Notes under the pieces: model-generated | What the model saw: the letters and a program-made list of their open reading frames with translations, nothing else | What the model was told of the DNA's origin: nothing | Databases searched by the model: none | Position numbers and translations under genes: made by a program | DNA from: Bacilli bacterium | GTDB lineage: Bacteria; Bacillota_I; Bacilli_A; RF39; UBA660 | NCBI GenBank assembly: GCA_900752905.1 | Contig: CAADWX010000006.1 | Span: forward strand, 1 to 64,000 | Direction: 5' to 3' | Length of the DNA stretch: 64,000 bases | Shown here: piece by piece, positions 1 to 7,277 of the stretch | Layout of the letters: the number at the start of each line of letters is the position of its first letter | Numbering within the stretch: the first letter of the stretch is position 1

Positions 1-232
1 ATAACAAAAAGTTATAGAGATGAAATTAAAGGTGACTAGAGGTATTGAATGTGGAGAAAGAGGATGTGGAGATGAAAGTGGACATTGTAGAGTTCGTGGA
101 GAATGAGATGATGGAGTTGGATGTGGTTCAAATATGGTCAAATTGAGGTTGAATGTGGAGATGAGAGTGATTGTGGTAGTGGTAAATGTGGAGATGGGTG
201 TGGAGATAGTCATGCTAAAGGAACTAGACTTG
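1..232. repeat. GTGGAGATG-rich degenerate repeat tract
   Basis: The top strand is purine- and G-rich and carries about six copies of TGTGGAGATG or close variants (near 50, 65, 96, 154, 187 and 199). I see no convincing gene: the open frames here have codon use unlike the rest of the window. The segment GGATGTGGAGA (about 62-72) is complementary to TCTCCACATCC (about 261-271), so the tract could fold back on the pyrimidine-rich stretch at 232-330. Function is unknown; an origin, packaging or control region is possible. Confidence 0.55.
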
Positions 233-329
233 CTGCCATTCCTTTTCCTCTTCTTCATCCTTCTCCACATCCTATTCCTAATCAATCTAAGCCTATTGTT
301 CCACTTCTCTCATTCTCGTTCATTATAAC

Positions 330-440
330 CTTTAGTTATAACCATTATAACCTTTAGTTATATCTTCATAACCATTAGTTATAACCATTAGTTATAACCA
401 TTAGTTATAACCTCTAGTTATATCATCGTTGTTAGTATTA
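330..440. repeat. 13-bp iterons GTTATAACCATTA with further TAGTTAT boxes
   Basis: GTTATAAC, itself a palindrome, occurs at 335-342, 378-385, 391-398 and 404-411. The last three lie exactly 13 bp apart as direct repeats of GTTATAACCATTA. Degenerate TAGTTAT or CGTTATA boxes continue to about 655. Tandem palindromic boxes with a fixed period are what iteron origins and operator arrays look like, but nothing here proves which. No gene is supported between 1 and 690. Confidence 0.6.
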
Positions 441-690
441 GTTCCAACTTCCTCTCTTTCTCTCCTATAACTTCTCGTTATACTATCATAATCTCTAGTT
501 ATATCACTATCAGTTTCAGTCATAGCCTCATCATTATCATCTCATTGACGTTCGTCATAACGATTAGTCATACAATCGTTATTAAGACTAGCTCTAACAA
601 TACTATCAAGTCTAATAAGACTTTTAGTCATAATGACCAACATCATTAGTTATAGCTAATAATAGCACTATTAATACTATCAGTATTATA

Positions 691-867
691 ATGACTATTA
701 ATACTAGTCATGCTAATATTACTGGTGGTATTACTAATGATATTCTTAATATTCTTGATATTACTGATTCTCTTTATACTAATGATACTCTTGATACTAT
801 TGATATTTATTATACTCGTAGTAAGTTAATTCCTATTGCTATAACTATTTTAGTTATTTTAATATAG
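691..867 (+). CDS. Small protein with C-terminal membrane segment (58 aa)
   Basis: An open frame from ATG 691 to TAG 865-867 uses the same A/T-ending codons as the proven genes and encodes 58 residues. The first 45 are rich in Asn, Thr, Ile and Asp; the last 13 are hydrophobic (LIPIAITILVILI) and could be a tail anchor. No family is recognised. The low-complexity composition means it could be a chance frame in repetitive DNA. It lies just upstream of the first clear promoter. Confidence 0.35.
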   Translation: MTINTSHANITGGITNDILNILDITDSLYTNDTLDTIDIYYTRSKLIPIAITILVILI

Positions 868-909
868 CTATTGATTATTAGTTAGAATTATAGTATAAAT
901 AAATTATAA

Positions 910-944
910 TATATTTGGAGTATTATATTTAATTATTATATTTG
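910..944 (+). promoter_or_regulatory. Bacteroidetes-type promoter TTTG-N19-TATATTTG
   Basis: TTTG at 914-917 is followed after 19 bp by TATATTTG at 937-944, matching the Bacteroidetes consensus TTTG-N19-21-TANNTTTG. A second TATATTTG at 910-917 overlaps the -33 box and could be another -7 element. It would drive the gene starting at 1009 and probably the following early genes. Confidence 0.7.
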
Positions 945-1008
945 TCGTGTTGTTCAGTAGAGTAATATTGCTACTGATAATAATATTAATCTTAAACTTA
1001 TAAGTGTT

Positions 1009-1635
1009 ATGGTAAATTTTGATAATGTTACTAGTAATGTTCAATCTAAGCCTAGAAAGAAAACTATGGCTGAAAGTTTAGAAGAAGCTAAACAAGAAGG
1101 TAAACTTGTTGTTCCTGAAGAAGATACACAAGTTAATGCTGTTGTTAGTAGTGAAACTGTTCAGACTAAGAATAAAGCTAGAAAGAAGAAACAAAGTAAA
1201 GTTCGTAAACAGGAAGAACAAACTACTGTTGTTAGTCAAGCTAATGAAGATAATGATTTTAAAGATGCTAAGACTGATAAACGTGGTGTTCCTGTTGGAA
1301 TTAATGTTCCTCAACATATTCTTGATGTAGTTTGTATTGTTAAATTCAATGCTGCATTTAGACGCCATACTTCTCTTAATATTCTTCACACTCTTGAAGA
1401 TGATGGAAGAATATGTAATTCTAAAGGTGCTTATGTTGACTTCTTATGGAATAAGTTTAGAGTTACTGCTGATAGTGGACTTCGTAAAGAATATAGATAT
1501 ACAGATGATTTATTCATTGATGCTTTAGTTAAGGCTCATGCTGATGTTGCTAGTGATAGTCAGCGAGTTATTGGTATTATGATTGATACTGAAACTGAAC
1601 TTCATAAAAAGAATAAAGATTCTGAAGCTAGCTAA
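1009..1635 (+). CDS. Conserved-looking early protein with basic N-terminus, unknown function (208 aa)
   Basis: This is the first substantial rightward gene, 65 bp after a strong promoter. Residues 1-95 are low in complexity and highly charged (PRKK, KARKKK, KVRK clusters among acidic stretches) and probably disordered or nucleic-acid binding. Residues 95-208 look folded, with FNAAFRRHTS and DFLWNKFRVTADSG. I recognise no family. A role as a host-takeover or DNA-binding protein expressed early is only an inference from position. It ends 13 bp before a copy of the dispersed 19-bp repeat. Confidence 0.8.
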   Translation: MVNFDNVTSNVQSKPRKKTMAESLEEAKQEGKLVVPEEDTQVNAVVSSETVQTKNKARKKKQSKVRKQEEQTTVVSQANEDNDFKDAKTDKRGVPVGINVPQHILDVVCIVKFNAAFRRHTSLNILHTLEDDGRICNSKGAYVDFLWNKFRVTADSGLRKEYRYTDDLFIDALVKAHADVASDSQRVIGIMIDTETELHKKNKDSEAS

Positions 1636-1648
1636 GTTTGTAGTATAG

Positions 1649-1667
1649 ACTCCCCGTAGAGGATGGA
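1649..1667 (-). repeat. Dispersed 19-bp GC-rich repeat, copy 1
   Basis: ACTCCCCGTAGAGGATGGA, intergenic. It forms an inverted pair with the diverged copy at 1764-1781, enclosing about 96 bp with no clear gene. Confidence 0.85.
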
Positions 1668-1763
1668 TAGTGCTGTTGAGTTTGTTAAAGCTAATTCTCA
1701 TTTGTCTGCCATTTTTATCCATTTTGTTTATTAGGTTTGTTATAGTTAACACGTTGATGATAA

Positions 1764-1781
1764 TCATCCTCTACTCGGAGT
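1764..1781 (+). repeat. Dispersed repeat, copy 2 (diverged)
   Basis: TCATCCTCTACTCGGAGT, opposite in orientation to copy 1; it differs from the consensus in the GGGG run. Confidence 0.6.
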
Positions 1782-1800
1782 TTATTTTATATATAAAGAT

Positions 1801-1980
1801 ATGGAAAGAACTGATATTTATTTTGTTGAAGATGATACATATTTCAATAATAATGTTGAAGGTGTTGAAATTCATGCAGAATGTCTAAGTCAAGATTTTG
1901 ACGATATTTCTTGGGAACCAATAGTTGACGATAGTCCTATTGTTGACCCTGAAAATGATGTTTTTGGTTATTATGATTAA
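1801..1980 (+). CDS. Small acidic protein, unknown (59 aa)
   Basis: ATG 1801 to TAA 1980 encodes 59 residues with strong Asp/Glu bias (VEDDTYF, QDFDDISWEP, DPENDVFGYYD). Codon use matches its neighbours and it sits 12 bp before the next gene, so it is probably real. Small acidic early phage proteins are often inhibitors or DNA mimics, but no family is recognised and that role is speculation. Confidence 0.65.
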   Translation: MERTDIYFVEDDTYFNNNVEGVEIHAECLSQDFDDISWEPIVDDSPIVDPENDVFGYYD

Positions 1981-1992
1981 ATAGATAAAATT

Positions 1993-2574
1993 ATGGAAAA
2001 TATTAATATTAAAGTTATTCTTGATGAAGTTTTTGGTAAATCTTGTAATACATCTAATAATATTGCTTGTGATACCTGTAAATATAAAGAAGATTGTAAT
2101 CTTCTTAATAAATTCATTAATGATATTAAAGATAAAGGTTTATCTCCAGACCAATATGTTAGAGGTTTAGCTTTATTTGGATATGTTCTTAAAGAACAAA
2201 AATATATTAATGATTTTGGTAAAAATCAAGAAGATATTATTAAACTTGTTACTGAAGATGGATTTGAACTTGATTGGCTTATTAATCGTTGGGATAGTAT
2301 AATTGAAGATAAAGATATTCTTAAACCTATTATTGCTGTTTTTCCTAAATATGCTAAAGATATGATTATTAATATTGTTGAAGCTAATACTAAAATTAAT
2401 CATTTGATTGCTCAACATATTATTGATACTTCTAATGCAGGATATAAGGAAATGATTAAAATGATTAATCAATCTGTTGATAATAATAAACAGGAGAATA
2501 AGTTTAAGAATATTAGTGATGATGAAATTTATGTTGAACTTAAACGTAGAAAAGCAAATAAATCTGCTAAATAA
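1993..2574 (+). CDS. Unknown protein with N-terminal cysteine cluster (193 aa)
   Basis: The N-terminus has four cysteines within about 20 residues (near positions 17, 25, 28 and 34, with CDTC in the middle), suggesting a small zinc-binding module. The rest is predicted mostly helical and hydrophilic, ending in a basic KRRKANKSAK tail. No family is recognised. It follows the 59-aa gene closely and precedes a 380-bp gene-free region with three conserved-loop hairpins. Confidence 0.8.
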   Translation: MENINIKVILDEVFGKSCNTSNNIACDTCKYKEDCNLLNKFINDIKDKGLSPDQYVRGLALFGYVLKEQKYINDFGKNQEDIIKLVTEDGFELDWLINRWDSIIEDKDILKPIIAVFPKYAKDMIINIVEANTKINHLIAQHIIDTSNAGYKEMIKMINQSVDNNKQENKFKNISDDEIYVELKRRKANKSAK

Positions 2575-2601
2575 TCCCACATAAATTTTTGATTTTATTT
2601 C

Positions 2602-2633
2602 TAATACTACTGTCTGTGAAGATAGTAGTATTA
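2602..2633 (+). ncRNA. Conserved-loop hairpin 1 (loop GTCTGTGAAGAT)
   Basis: A perfect 10-bp stem (TAATACTACT with AGTAGTATTA) closes a 12-nt loop GTCTGTGAAGAT. The same loop recurs on different stems at 2717-2748 and 2882-2913. It lies 27 bp after the stop of the upstream gene. Confidence 0.7.
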
Positions 2634-2716
2634 TTTCACTTGCTGATGATGGAGGAATTGAACTCCGAAACTATGATATTGCTATTATCCGTTTTAATTT
2701 CTAATTGTAACTTTTG

Positions 2717-2748
2717 TAATAGTACGGTCTGTGAAGATAGTGCTATTA
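2717..2748 (+). ncRNA. Conserved-loop hairpin 2 (loop GTCTGTGAAGAT)
   Basis: TAATAGTACG pairs with AGTGCTATTA (one G-U, terminal pair open) around the identical 12-nt loop. Stem bases differ from hairpin 1 at paired positions while the loop is unchanged, which is what selection on an RNA structure would produce. Confidence 0.7.
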
Positions 2749-2881
2749 ATATTTATCATAGTCCAAGTGTTATATGTCATATTTGATTTAGTGTTAATAA
2801 TGTTATTATTGATTGTGAAATTAGTAATAACGATGTCTGTGTCAAACATTTCATTTTATATGATTTCGTATTTGTAGTTTT

Positions 2882-2920
2882 GCCTAGCATTGTCTGTGAA
2901 GATAGTGCTAGGCTTTTTAG
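2882..2920 (+). ncRNA. Conserved-loop hairpin 3 followed by a T run
   Basis: GCCTAGCATT pairs with AGTGCTAGGC around the same GTCTGTGAAGAT loop, followed by TTTTTAG. This copy could also end transcription. The gene starting at 2955 follows. The region 2575-2954 holds these three hairpins and otherwise nothing I can call; short open frames across it are artefacts of the repeated loop. Confidence 0.7.
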
Positions 2921-2954
2921 TATGTATATTATTAACTTTAAATATATTATTAAA

Positions 2955-3317
2955 ATGGATAATTTTGATTCTCTTATTTTTGATGGTCTATTAGATAGAT
3001 ATATTGAAGAACAAGCTAAGTTTGAGAAAGGACAGGTAGTATATATGGAATATACTTATCAATATCATAATCAAACTAAACTTGGTGTTTGTGTTGGTAT
3101 TGTAACTGGAGTCGGGGTTACTAAAGCTGAACGTATGATAGGCAATAATAAATATATTGATTACCCTATTGTATATACTGTTACTCATGCTAAAGGTGTA
3201 AGTTATAATGTTAGTGAATGTAAACTTGGTTCTGTTGCTGAACATATTCTTAAAGAACGTCTTAAACGTGCTGGTAATAATAATGAACAGAATAATGAGC
3301 CTGCTACGAATGACTAG
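2955..3317 (+). CDS. Unknown early protein (120 aa)
   Basis: I place the start at ATG 2955 (MDNFDSLIFDGLLD) because an upstream in-frame start would run through hairpin 3. The middle resembles a small beta-barrel (KGQVVYMEYTYQYHNQTKLG, then VGIVTGVGV) and the C-terminus is Asn/Glu-rich and likely disordered. No family is recognised. It is followed by structured element A. Confidence 0.75.
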   Translation: MDNFDSLIFDGLLDRYIEEQAKFEKGQVVYMEYTYQYHNQTKLGVCVGIVTGVGVTKAERMIGNNKYIDYPIVYTVTHAKGVSYNVSECKLGSVAEHILKERLKRAGNNNEQNNEPATND

Positions 3318-3350
3318 CTATTTACGTTCATGATATATTCATAGATATGA

Positions 3351-3433
3351 TTCTTTTGCTCTCTGTTGAACTTTTATATATAATTTGATTAATCTATCAC
3401 GATTAATATTAAGTTCAATACAGGGCAAAAGAA
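3351..3433 (+). ncRNA. Structured intergenic element, copy A
   Basis: A 21-nt arm (3351-3371, TTCTTTTGCTCTCTG...) pairs with 3413-3433 with a few mismatches. Inside, ATTAATC (3388-3394) pairs with GATTAAT (3401-3407) around loop TATCAC. It contains the 18-nt block TGATTAATCTATCACGAT (3386-3403), found identically in copies B and C. It lies 44 bp before the start at 3477, in the sense orientation. It matches no riboswitch or ribozyme that I know. Confidence 0.75.
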
Positions 3434-3476
3434 CTAGCTAATAAATGTTAAACTAAAAATTTAATACAGTTTTATT

Positions 3477-4049
3477 ATGAATTATATTGCTTATAAGAAT
3501 ATTGATGGCACTATTACATCTGGATTTAAAGTTAAACTTTATGATATAGTTACTTTAAATGCTGGCTATTGGAAAGATAAACTTGCTATTGTTCTATATA
3601 TTAATGAAGATAAAAAACAAATTAAAGTTCGTATTATTGAATGTGGTATGAACTTAACTCTTAAAGTTAAAGATGTTCAATTTGTTAATCATAATAATAG
3701 AACTGCTGCTCGTTCTTATATTGATTTATGTAATAAACTATCTAAAGCCTTTCGTGATAAATATACTGATAAACATTATATAAAAGATAATTGGTTTACT
3801 GATAAGTTTATTATTAATGATATAACTGCTGATACTATTGCTAAAGGTATTGGTCAATATATTACTAATACTGATAGTGATAGGTATTCTGTTAGTGCTA
3901 TTATGTGGCTTAGCGATATTAAAGATTATATAGATGCTTTGCTTAAATATGGTGATTTTGATTTTGTTGCTAAGGCATTTAAAATCTATAATATTACTGA
4001 TACTAGATTTGAACTAATTCGTAAACTTTATCATTATTTCTATGATTGA
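3477..4049 (+). CDS. Unknown protein downstream of element A (190 aa)
   Basis: The N-terminal 75 residues look like a small SH3/KOW-like beta-barrel (DGTITSGFKVKLYDIVTLN, then LAIVLYINEDKKQIKVRIIE). The C-terminal 110 residues are mostly helical with many aromatic and Lys residues. No family is recognised. The gene overlaps the next by 8 nt, so the two are probably translated together. Confidence 0.75.
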   Translation: MNYIAYKNIDGTITSGFKVKLYDIVTLNAGYWKDKLAIVLYINEDKKQIKVRIIECGMNLTLKVKDVQFVNHNNRTAARSYIDLCNKLSKAFRDKYTDKHYIKDNWFTDKFIINDITADTIAKGIGQYITNTDSDRYSVSAIMWLSDIKDYIDALLKYGDFDFVAKAFKIYNITDTRFELIRKLYHYFYD

Positions 4050-4320
4050 AAATGTTTCTCATTTTATACTTGGTATGATATTTGGTTTATCTGTATATCT
4101 TTTTATAAGAATTAGCATTGTTAGTAAAAAACTAGATAGACTTATTAGAGATATTAATGATACTCAAAATTGGATTAGAAAGATTCAAATTGATATTTGC
4201 GATATTAATAAACAATGGGAAGTTAAAAGAGATAGAGATAGAAATAGACTAGATAGAATTGAAGATAGGATTGGTAAACTTGCTAGTGATTTTAATGATA
4301 TTATTAGAAAGAAAGTTTAA
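4042..4320 (+). CDS. Single-pass membrane protein with coiled coil (92 aa)
   Basis: One hydrophobic segment near residues 7-26 (FILGMIFGLSVYLFIRISIV) is followed by a long charged helical region with heptad-like spacing (LDRLIRDIND... RLDRIEDRIGKLASDF). The topology resembles i-spanins or small phage membrane anchors, but position among early genes and the lack of a neighbouring o-spanin make lysis doubtful. Start 4042 overlaps the previous stop. Confidence 0.75.
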   Translation: MIENVSHFILGMIFGLSVYLFIRISIVSKKLDRLIRDINDTQNWIRKIQIDICDINKQWEVKRDRDRNRLDRIEDRIGKLASDFNDIIRKKV

Positions 4321-4333
4321 TGACTAGCTTGCT

Positions 4334-4352
4334 TCCATCCTCTACGGGGGGT
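4334..4352 (+). repeat. Dispersed 19-bp repeat, copy 3, with AGCG-rich tail
   Basis: TCCATCCTCTACGGGGGGT in the gap between two genes. Immediately after it comes a GC-rich stretch with a small hairpin, GCCAC (4354-4358) pairing with GTGGC (4372-4376), around AGCGTAGCG. Similar AGCG-rich companions sit beside copies at 27047, 27139, 43919 and 57699. Confidence 0.85.
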
Positions 4353-4463
4353 CGCCACGGAGCGTAGCGTAGTGGCTCTACTAATATAACTATTATTGAA
4401 TTTATTATAGTTTTAACTATTAAATATAATTGTTTTATTAATCTTTAAAAATGTAAAGTACTT

Positions 4464-4796
4464 ATGGGAAAGTATGATGAAGTTTCTGTTGTTCGTCAAC
4501 TTAATAATGTTGGCGCTGTTATTGGAATCAATCCTGCTAGTAAAGTTATTAAAGTAGCTAAGAATAGTTCTATTGGTAATGGAACTAGTGGTAAGATTGA
4601 TTTTCTTTCTCATTATTGTGGTTATCATGTTGAGATTGTTGATGTTATTCAACAACAAAAAGAACGTGATGAAGAGATTGCTGCTAAGAAAGCTGCTAAA
4701 AAGGCTGCTCGTAAAGCTAAATTTGCAGAGGATAATACTTTTAAAGGTATTACTCGTGCTGTTGATAAACGTATGCGTACTATTAAAAGAAAATAG
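4464..4796 (+). CDS. Small basic protein, unknown (110 aa)
   Basis: Residues 1-55 look like a beta-rich module (VVRQLNNVGAVIGINPASKVIKVAK). Residues 60-110 are helical and strongly basic (KKAAKKAARKAKFAED... KRMRTIKRK), suggesting nucleic-acid binding. No family is recognised. It begins 111 bp after copy 3 of the dispersed repeat and is followed 6 bp later by the next gene. Confidence 0.75.
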   Translation: MGKYDEVSVVRQLNNVGAVIGINPASKVIKVAKNSSIGNGTSGKIDFLSHYCGYHVEIVDVIQQQKERDEEIAAKKAAKKAARKAKFAEDNTFKGITRAVDKRMRTIKRK

Positions 4797-4802
4797 TATG
4801 CT

Positions 4803-5273
4803 ATGGTTAGCTTTAAATTCTCATTTGGAGTTGTAGGTAAATCCAAAGAGAAAGGAATAGTCAATAAATATGTTATTATAGTTGCCAAATGTGAAGGTAT
4901 TATTAGATATATTGATGGTACTTATAAAGTAGAATACAATGGCAAACTATATAGCATTACAGGTGAAAGTTACAGAACTAAAGGAAAGAAAGTTGTTTAT
5001 GCTCGTCGATTAGATGAATATAATCATAGAATTAAAATTATAAGAGATAGTGAAAATAGAAAAACTGTTGATACTAGATTTTATATTCCTTTTGCTGCTG
5101 GACTTATAGCTAAAGGTAAAATTGTTAAAATGCCTTTTGCTAAGGAATTGTTTCATATTACTACGTGTTATAATCGTGGTGATAGTGAATCTACTATTTT
5201 AGCTTTTCAAGAATGGAAAGAATATGAAGATAAAGTTAAAAATAATCTTATTGATGTAAACAACGAATTGTAA
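4803..5273 (+). CDS. Unknown basic protein (156 aa)
   Basis: The N-terminal 80 residues appear to be a beta-barrel (GIIRYIDGTYKVEYNGKLYSITGE), and the remainder mixed alpha/beta. Its TAA overlaps the helicase start by one base (TAATG), so it is probably cotranslated with the helicase and may act with it. No family is recognised. Confidence 0.75.
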   Translation: MVSFKFSFGVVGKSKEKGIVNKYVIIVAKCEGIIRYIDGTYKVEYNGKLYSITGESYRTKGKKVVYARRLDEYNHRIKIIRDSENRKTVDTRFYIPFAAGLIAKGKIVKMPFAKELFHITTCYNRGDSESTILAFQEWKEYEDKVKNNLIDVNNEL

Positions 5274-6733
5274 TGATTGGTAATCTTAATATTGCTAATA
5301 GTAATAGAAAAGATACTAACATTAAGTTTACTAAAGACCAAGAAATAGCTGTGCATGAACTTATTGAGTTTCTTGCACAGCCTTGGGATGATAAGAAATA
5401 TATTAATGCTCTTTGTGGTGCTGGAGGTACAGGTAAGACATTTGTTATTAAATACGTTATTAATAATTGCAAATGGTCTGGTGGTGTTATAGGTTGTGCT
5501 GCTCCTACACATAAAGCTTGTAGAGTTCTTAGTAATTCTATTGGTGGAAAAGAAGTTAATACAATTCAATCATTGTTTGGTTTTAGACTTGATGTTAATA
5601 TTGAAAATTTTGACCCTGAAAATCCTGTCTTTAATCCTGTTGGAAAAGATAAACTAGATGGTCTTAAAGTTTTAATTATTGATGAAGCTTCTATGCTTAA
5701 TGCTAAACTTGTTAAGTATATTAGTAATAAATGTAAGAAACTTCAGATTAAAGTTATAATGCTTGGTGATTCTAGTCAGCTTCCACCTGTTAATGAGAAA
5801 ACTAGTCAAGCTTTTCTTATTGCTAGTAATACTTATTATCTTAAAGAAGTTGTACGACAAGGAGATAATAATCCTATTAGTAAACTCCTTAAACTTCTTC
5901 GAGAAGATATAGATAGTAAGAATGGATGGAGATTTCTTGATTATATATCTAAAAATAGACAAGATTATAATGAAGAAACTAAAGGATTTTATGTTTGTGG
6001 TCAAACTGAATTTTCTAATTTAATTGATACTTGTTTTAATGATGAAGAATATACTAAAAATATTGATTTGTATCGTATTATAGCTTATACTAATAGTCGT
6101 GTTGCACAATGGAATAACCATGTAAGACATATGATTATTCAAGATGCTGATAAGAGTCTTATTACTCGTAATGATTTAATAATGAGTTATACTACTGTTG
6201 TTAATATTTTTAATGATATTATTATAAACAATAGTGAAGAATATATTGTTAAAGATATTGTTGATACAATTGATAATGATTATGAGTTTAAAGGATTTCT
6301 TATTAAGTTTCAAGCTATTCATGGTGGTGCTATAACTCAACCTTTATTTGTTATTGACCATTATGATAACTATACATTTCAGATGTATTATAAGAAGTTT
6401 ACTAGTCTTATTGATGATGCTAAAAAAGCTAGTAGTTCTGAACGTGGAAGTAAATGGAAACAATATTTTGATTTTAAACGTAAATATCTTATCGCTTCTA
6501 ATATTACGAATAGTAATGGTAAGATTTTATTTAGTAGAGATTTAGATTATGGTTTTGCAATTACTTCTCATAGAGCACAAGGTTCTACTTATAAAAATGT
6601 ATTTGTAGATATTAACGATATGATTTATGATAAGTATGGACATCCTTATACTAATAGAGATGAAATGCTTCGTAGATTATATGTTGCTTGTTCTCGTGCT
6701 AGTAATCAATTAGTATTATCTTATGGCAAGTAA
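5273..6733 (+). CDS. SF1 DNA helicase (Dda/RecD-like, 486 aa)
   Basis: This ATP-driven DNA helicase shows the SF1 motifs in order: Walker A GAGGTGKT (49-56), Walker B IIDEAS (135-140), motif III GDSSQLPPV (165-173), SHRAQGST (432-439) and motif VI LYVACSRA (about 469-476). SHRAQGST and YVACSRA are typical of SF1B enzymes such as T4 Dda and RecD, which move 5' to 3'. It probably unwinds the replication fork for PolB. It overlaps the UDG-like gene by 11 nt, in one replication operon with polB. Confidence 0.93.
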   Translation: MIGNLNIANSNRKDTNIKFTKDQEIAVHELIEFLAQPWDDKKYINALCGAGGTGKTFVIKYVINNCKWSGGVIGCAAPTHKACRVLSNSIGGKEVNTIQSLFGFRLDVNIENFDPENPVFNPVGKDKLDGLKVLIIDEASMLNAKLVKYISNKCKKLQIKVIMLGDSSQLPPVNEKTSQAFLIASNTYYLKEVVRQGDNNPISKLLKLLREDIDSKNGWRFLDYISKNRQDYNEETKGFYVCGQTEFSNLIDTCFNDEEYTKNIDLYRIIAYTNSRVAQWNNHVRHMIIQDADKSLITRNDLIMSYTTVVNIFNDIIINNSEEYIVKDIVDTIDNDYEFKGFLIKFQAIHGGAITQPLFVIDHYDNYTFQMYYKKFTSLIDDAKKASSSERGSKWKQYFDFKRKYLIASNITNSNGKILFSRDLDYGFAITSHRAQGSTYKNVFVDINDMIYDKYGHPYTNRDEMLRRLYVACSRASNQLVLSYGK

Positions 6734-7277
6734 AACTGTTGATGAATATCCTGATTGTGAACAATGTCCAAATCGTATATTTAATACAGGTAAATATATA
6801 CAAGGTGGTAGAGGAAGTATTCATGGAGATATTGTTTTCCTATTTCCTAGAGGTGATAGAGTTTATTGTGATGATTATCAATTATTCACTGATATTGGTA
6901 ATCTTTACGATGAATACTCTGGACGAAATAACACTGAAGATGTATATATGACTTATAGCGTTAAATGTACTTGTTCTAATAATTATAATACATATCTTAC
7001 TGCTATTGATAAATGTCGTAATATTCTATGGAAAGAATTAGCTAGAATTAATTATAAGTATCTATTTATATTTGGTGATGCTTATCGTAGTATTAGTGAT
7101 AATCCAATTCCTAGATTTATGGCTACTGGCGGTAAATATGTATTTAGTAATTATTCTCCTCTTATTAAATTTAAAGATGATAATCTTTATCATATATTTA
7201 AACAGCGTTTTGCTGATGATGTTAATTGGGTTAATCAAAATAGAAATAACTATGGATTAAATTATATAAATGATTAA
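6723..7277 (+). CDS. Uracil-DNA glycosylase, family 4/5-like (184 aa)
   Basis: Four cysteines (C12, C15, C82 and C98) have the C-x2-C...C-x15-C spacing of the iron-sulphur cluster of family 4/5 uracil-DNA glycosylases. The usual order also fits: CPNR near the N-terminus, a GDIVFLFPRG segment where the family has its active-site strand, VKCTC, then an LFIFGDAY strand. The active-site segment departs from the family consensus, so activity is uncertain. It would remove uracil from phage DNA, matching dut and thyX downstream. It overlaps polB by 8 nt. Confidence 0.7.
   Translation: MASKTVDEYPDCEQCPNRIFNTGKYIQGGRGSIHGDIVFLFPRGDRVYCDDYQLFTDIGNLYDEYSGRNNTEDVYMTYSVKCTCSNNYNTYLTAIDKCRNILWKELARINYKYLFIFGDAYRSISDNPIPRFMATGGKYVFSNYSPLIKFKDDNLYHIFKQRFADDVNWVNQNRNNYGLNYIND

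Noticed and set aside
121..357. Open reading frames in the first 360 bases
   Set aside because: They run through GTGGAGATG repeats and the pyrimidine tract, with amino-acid and codon use unlike any convincing gene here.
2640..2720. A minus-strand tRNA suggested by GGAGTTCAATTCC, like a T-arm
   Set aside because: No matching acceptor stem, D-arm or anticodon arm can be drawn around it; it is a small chance hairpin.
4042..4320. Spanin (Rz-like) assignment for the membrane/coiled-coil protein
   Set aside because: Topology fits, but it lies among early genes, with no partner spanin and far from the holin-like gene.
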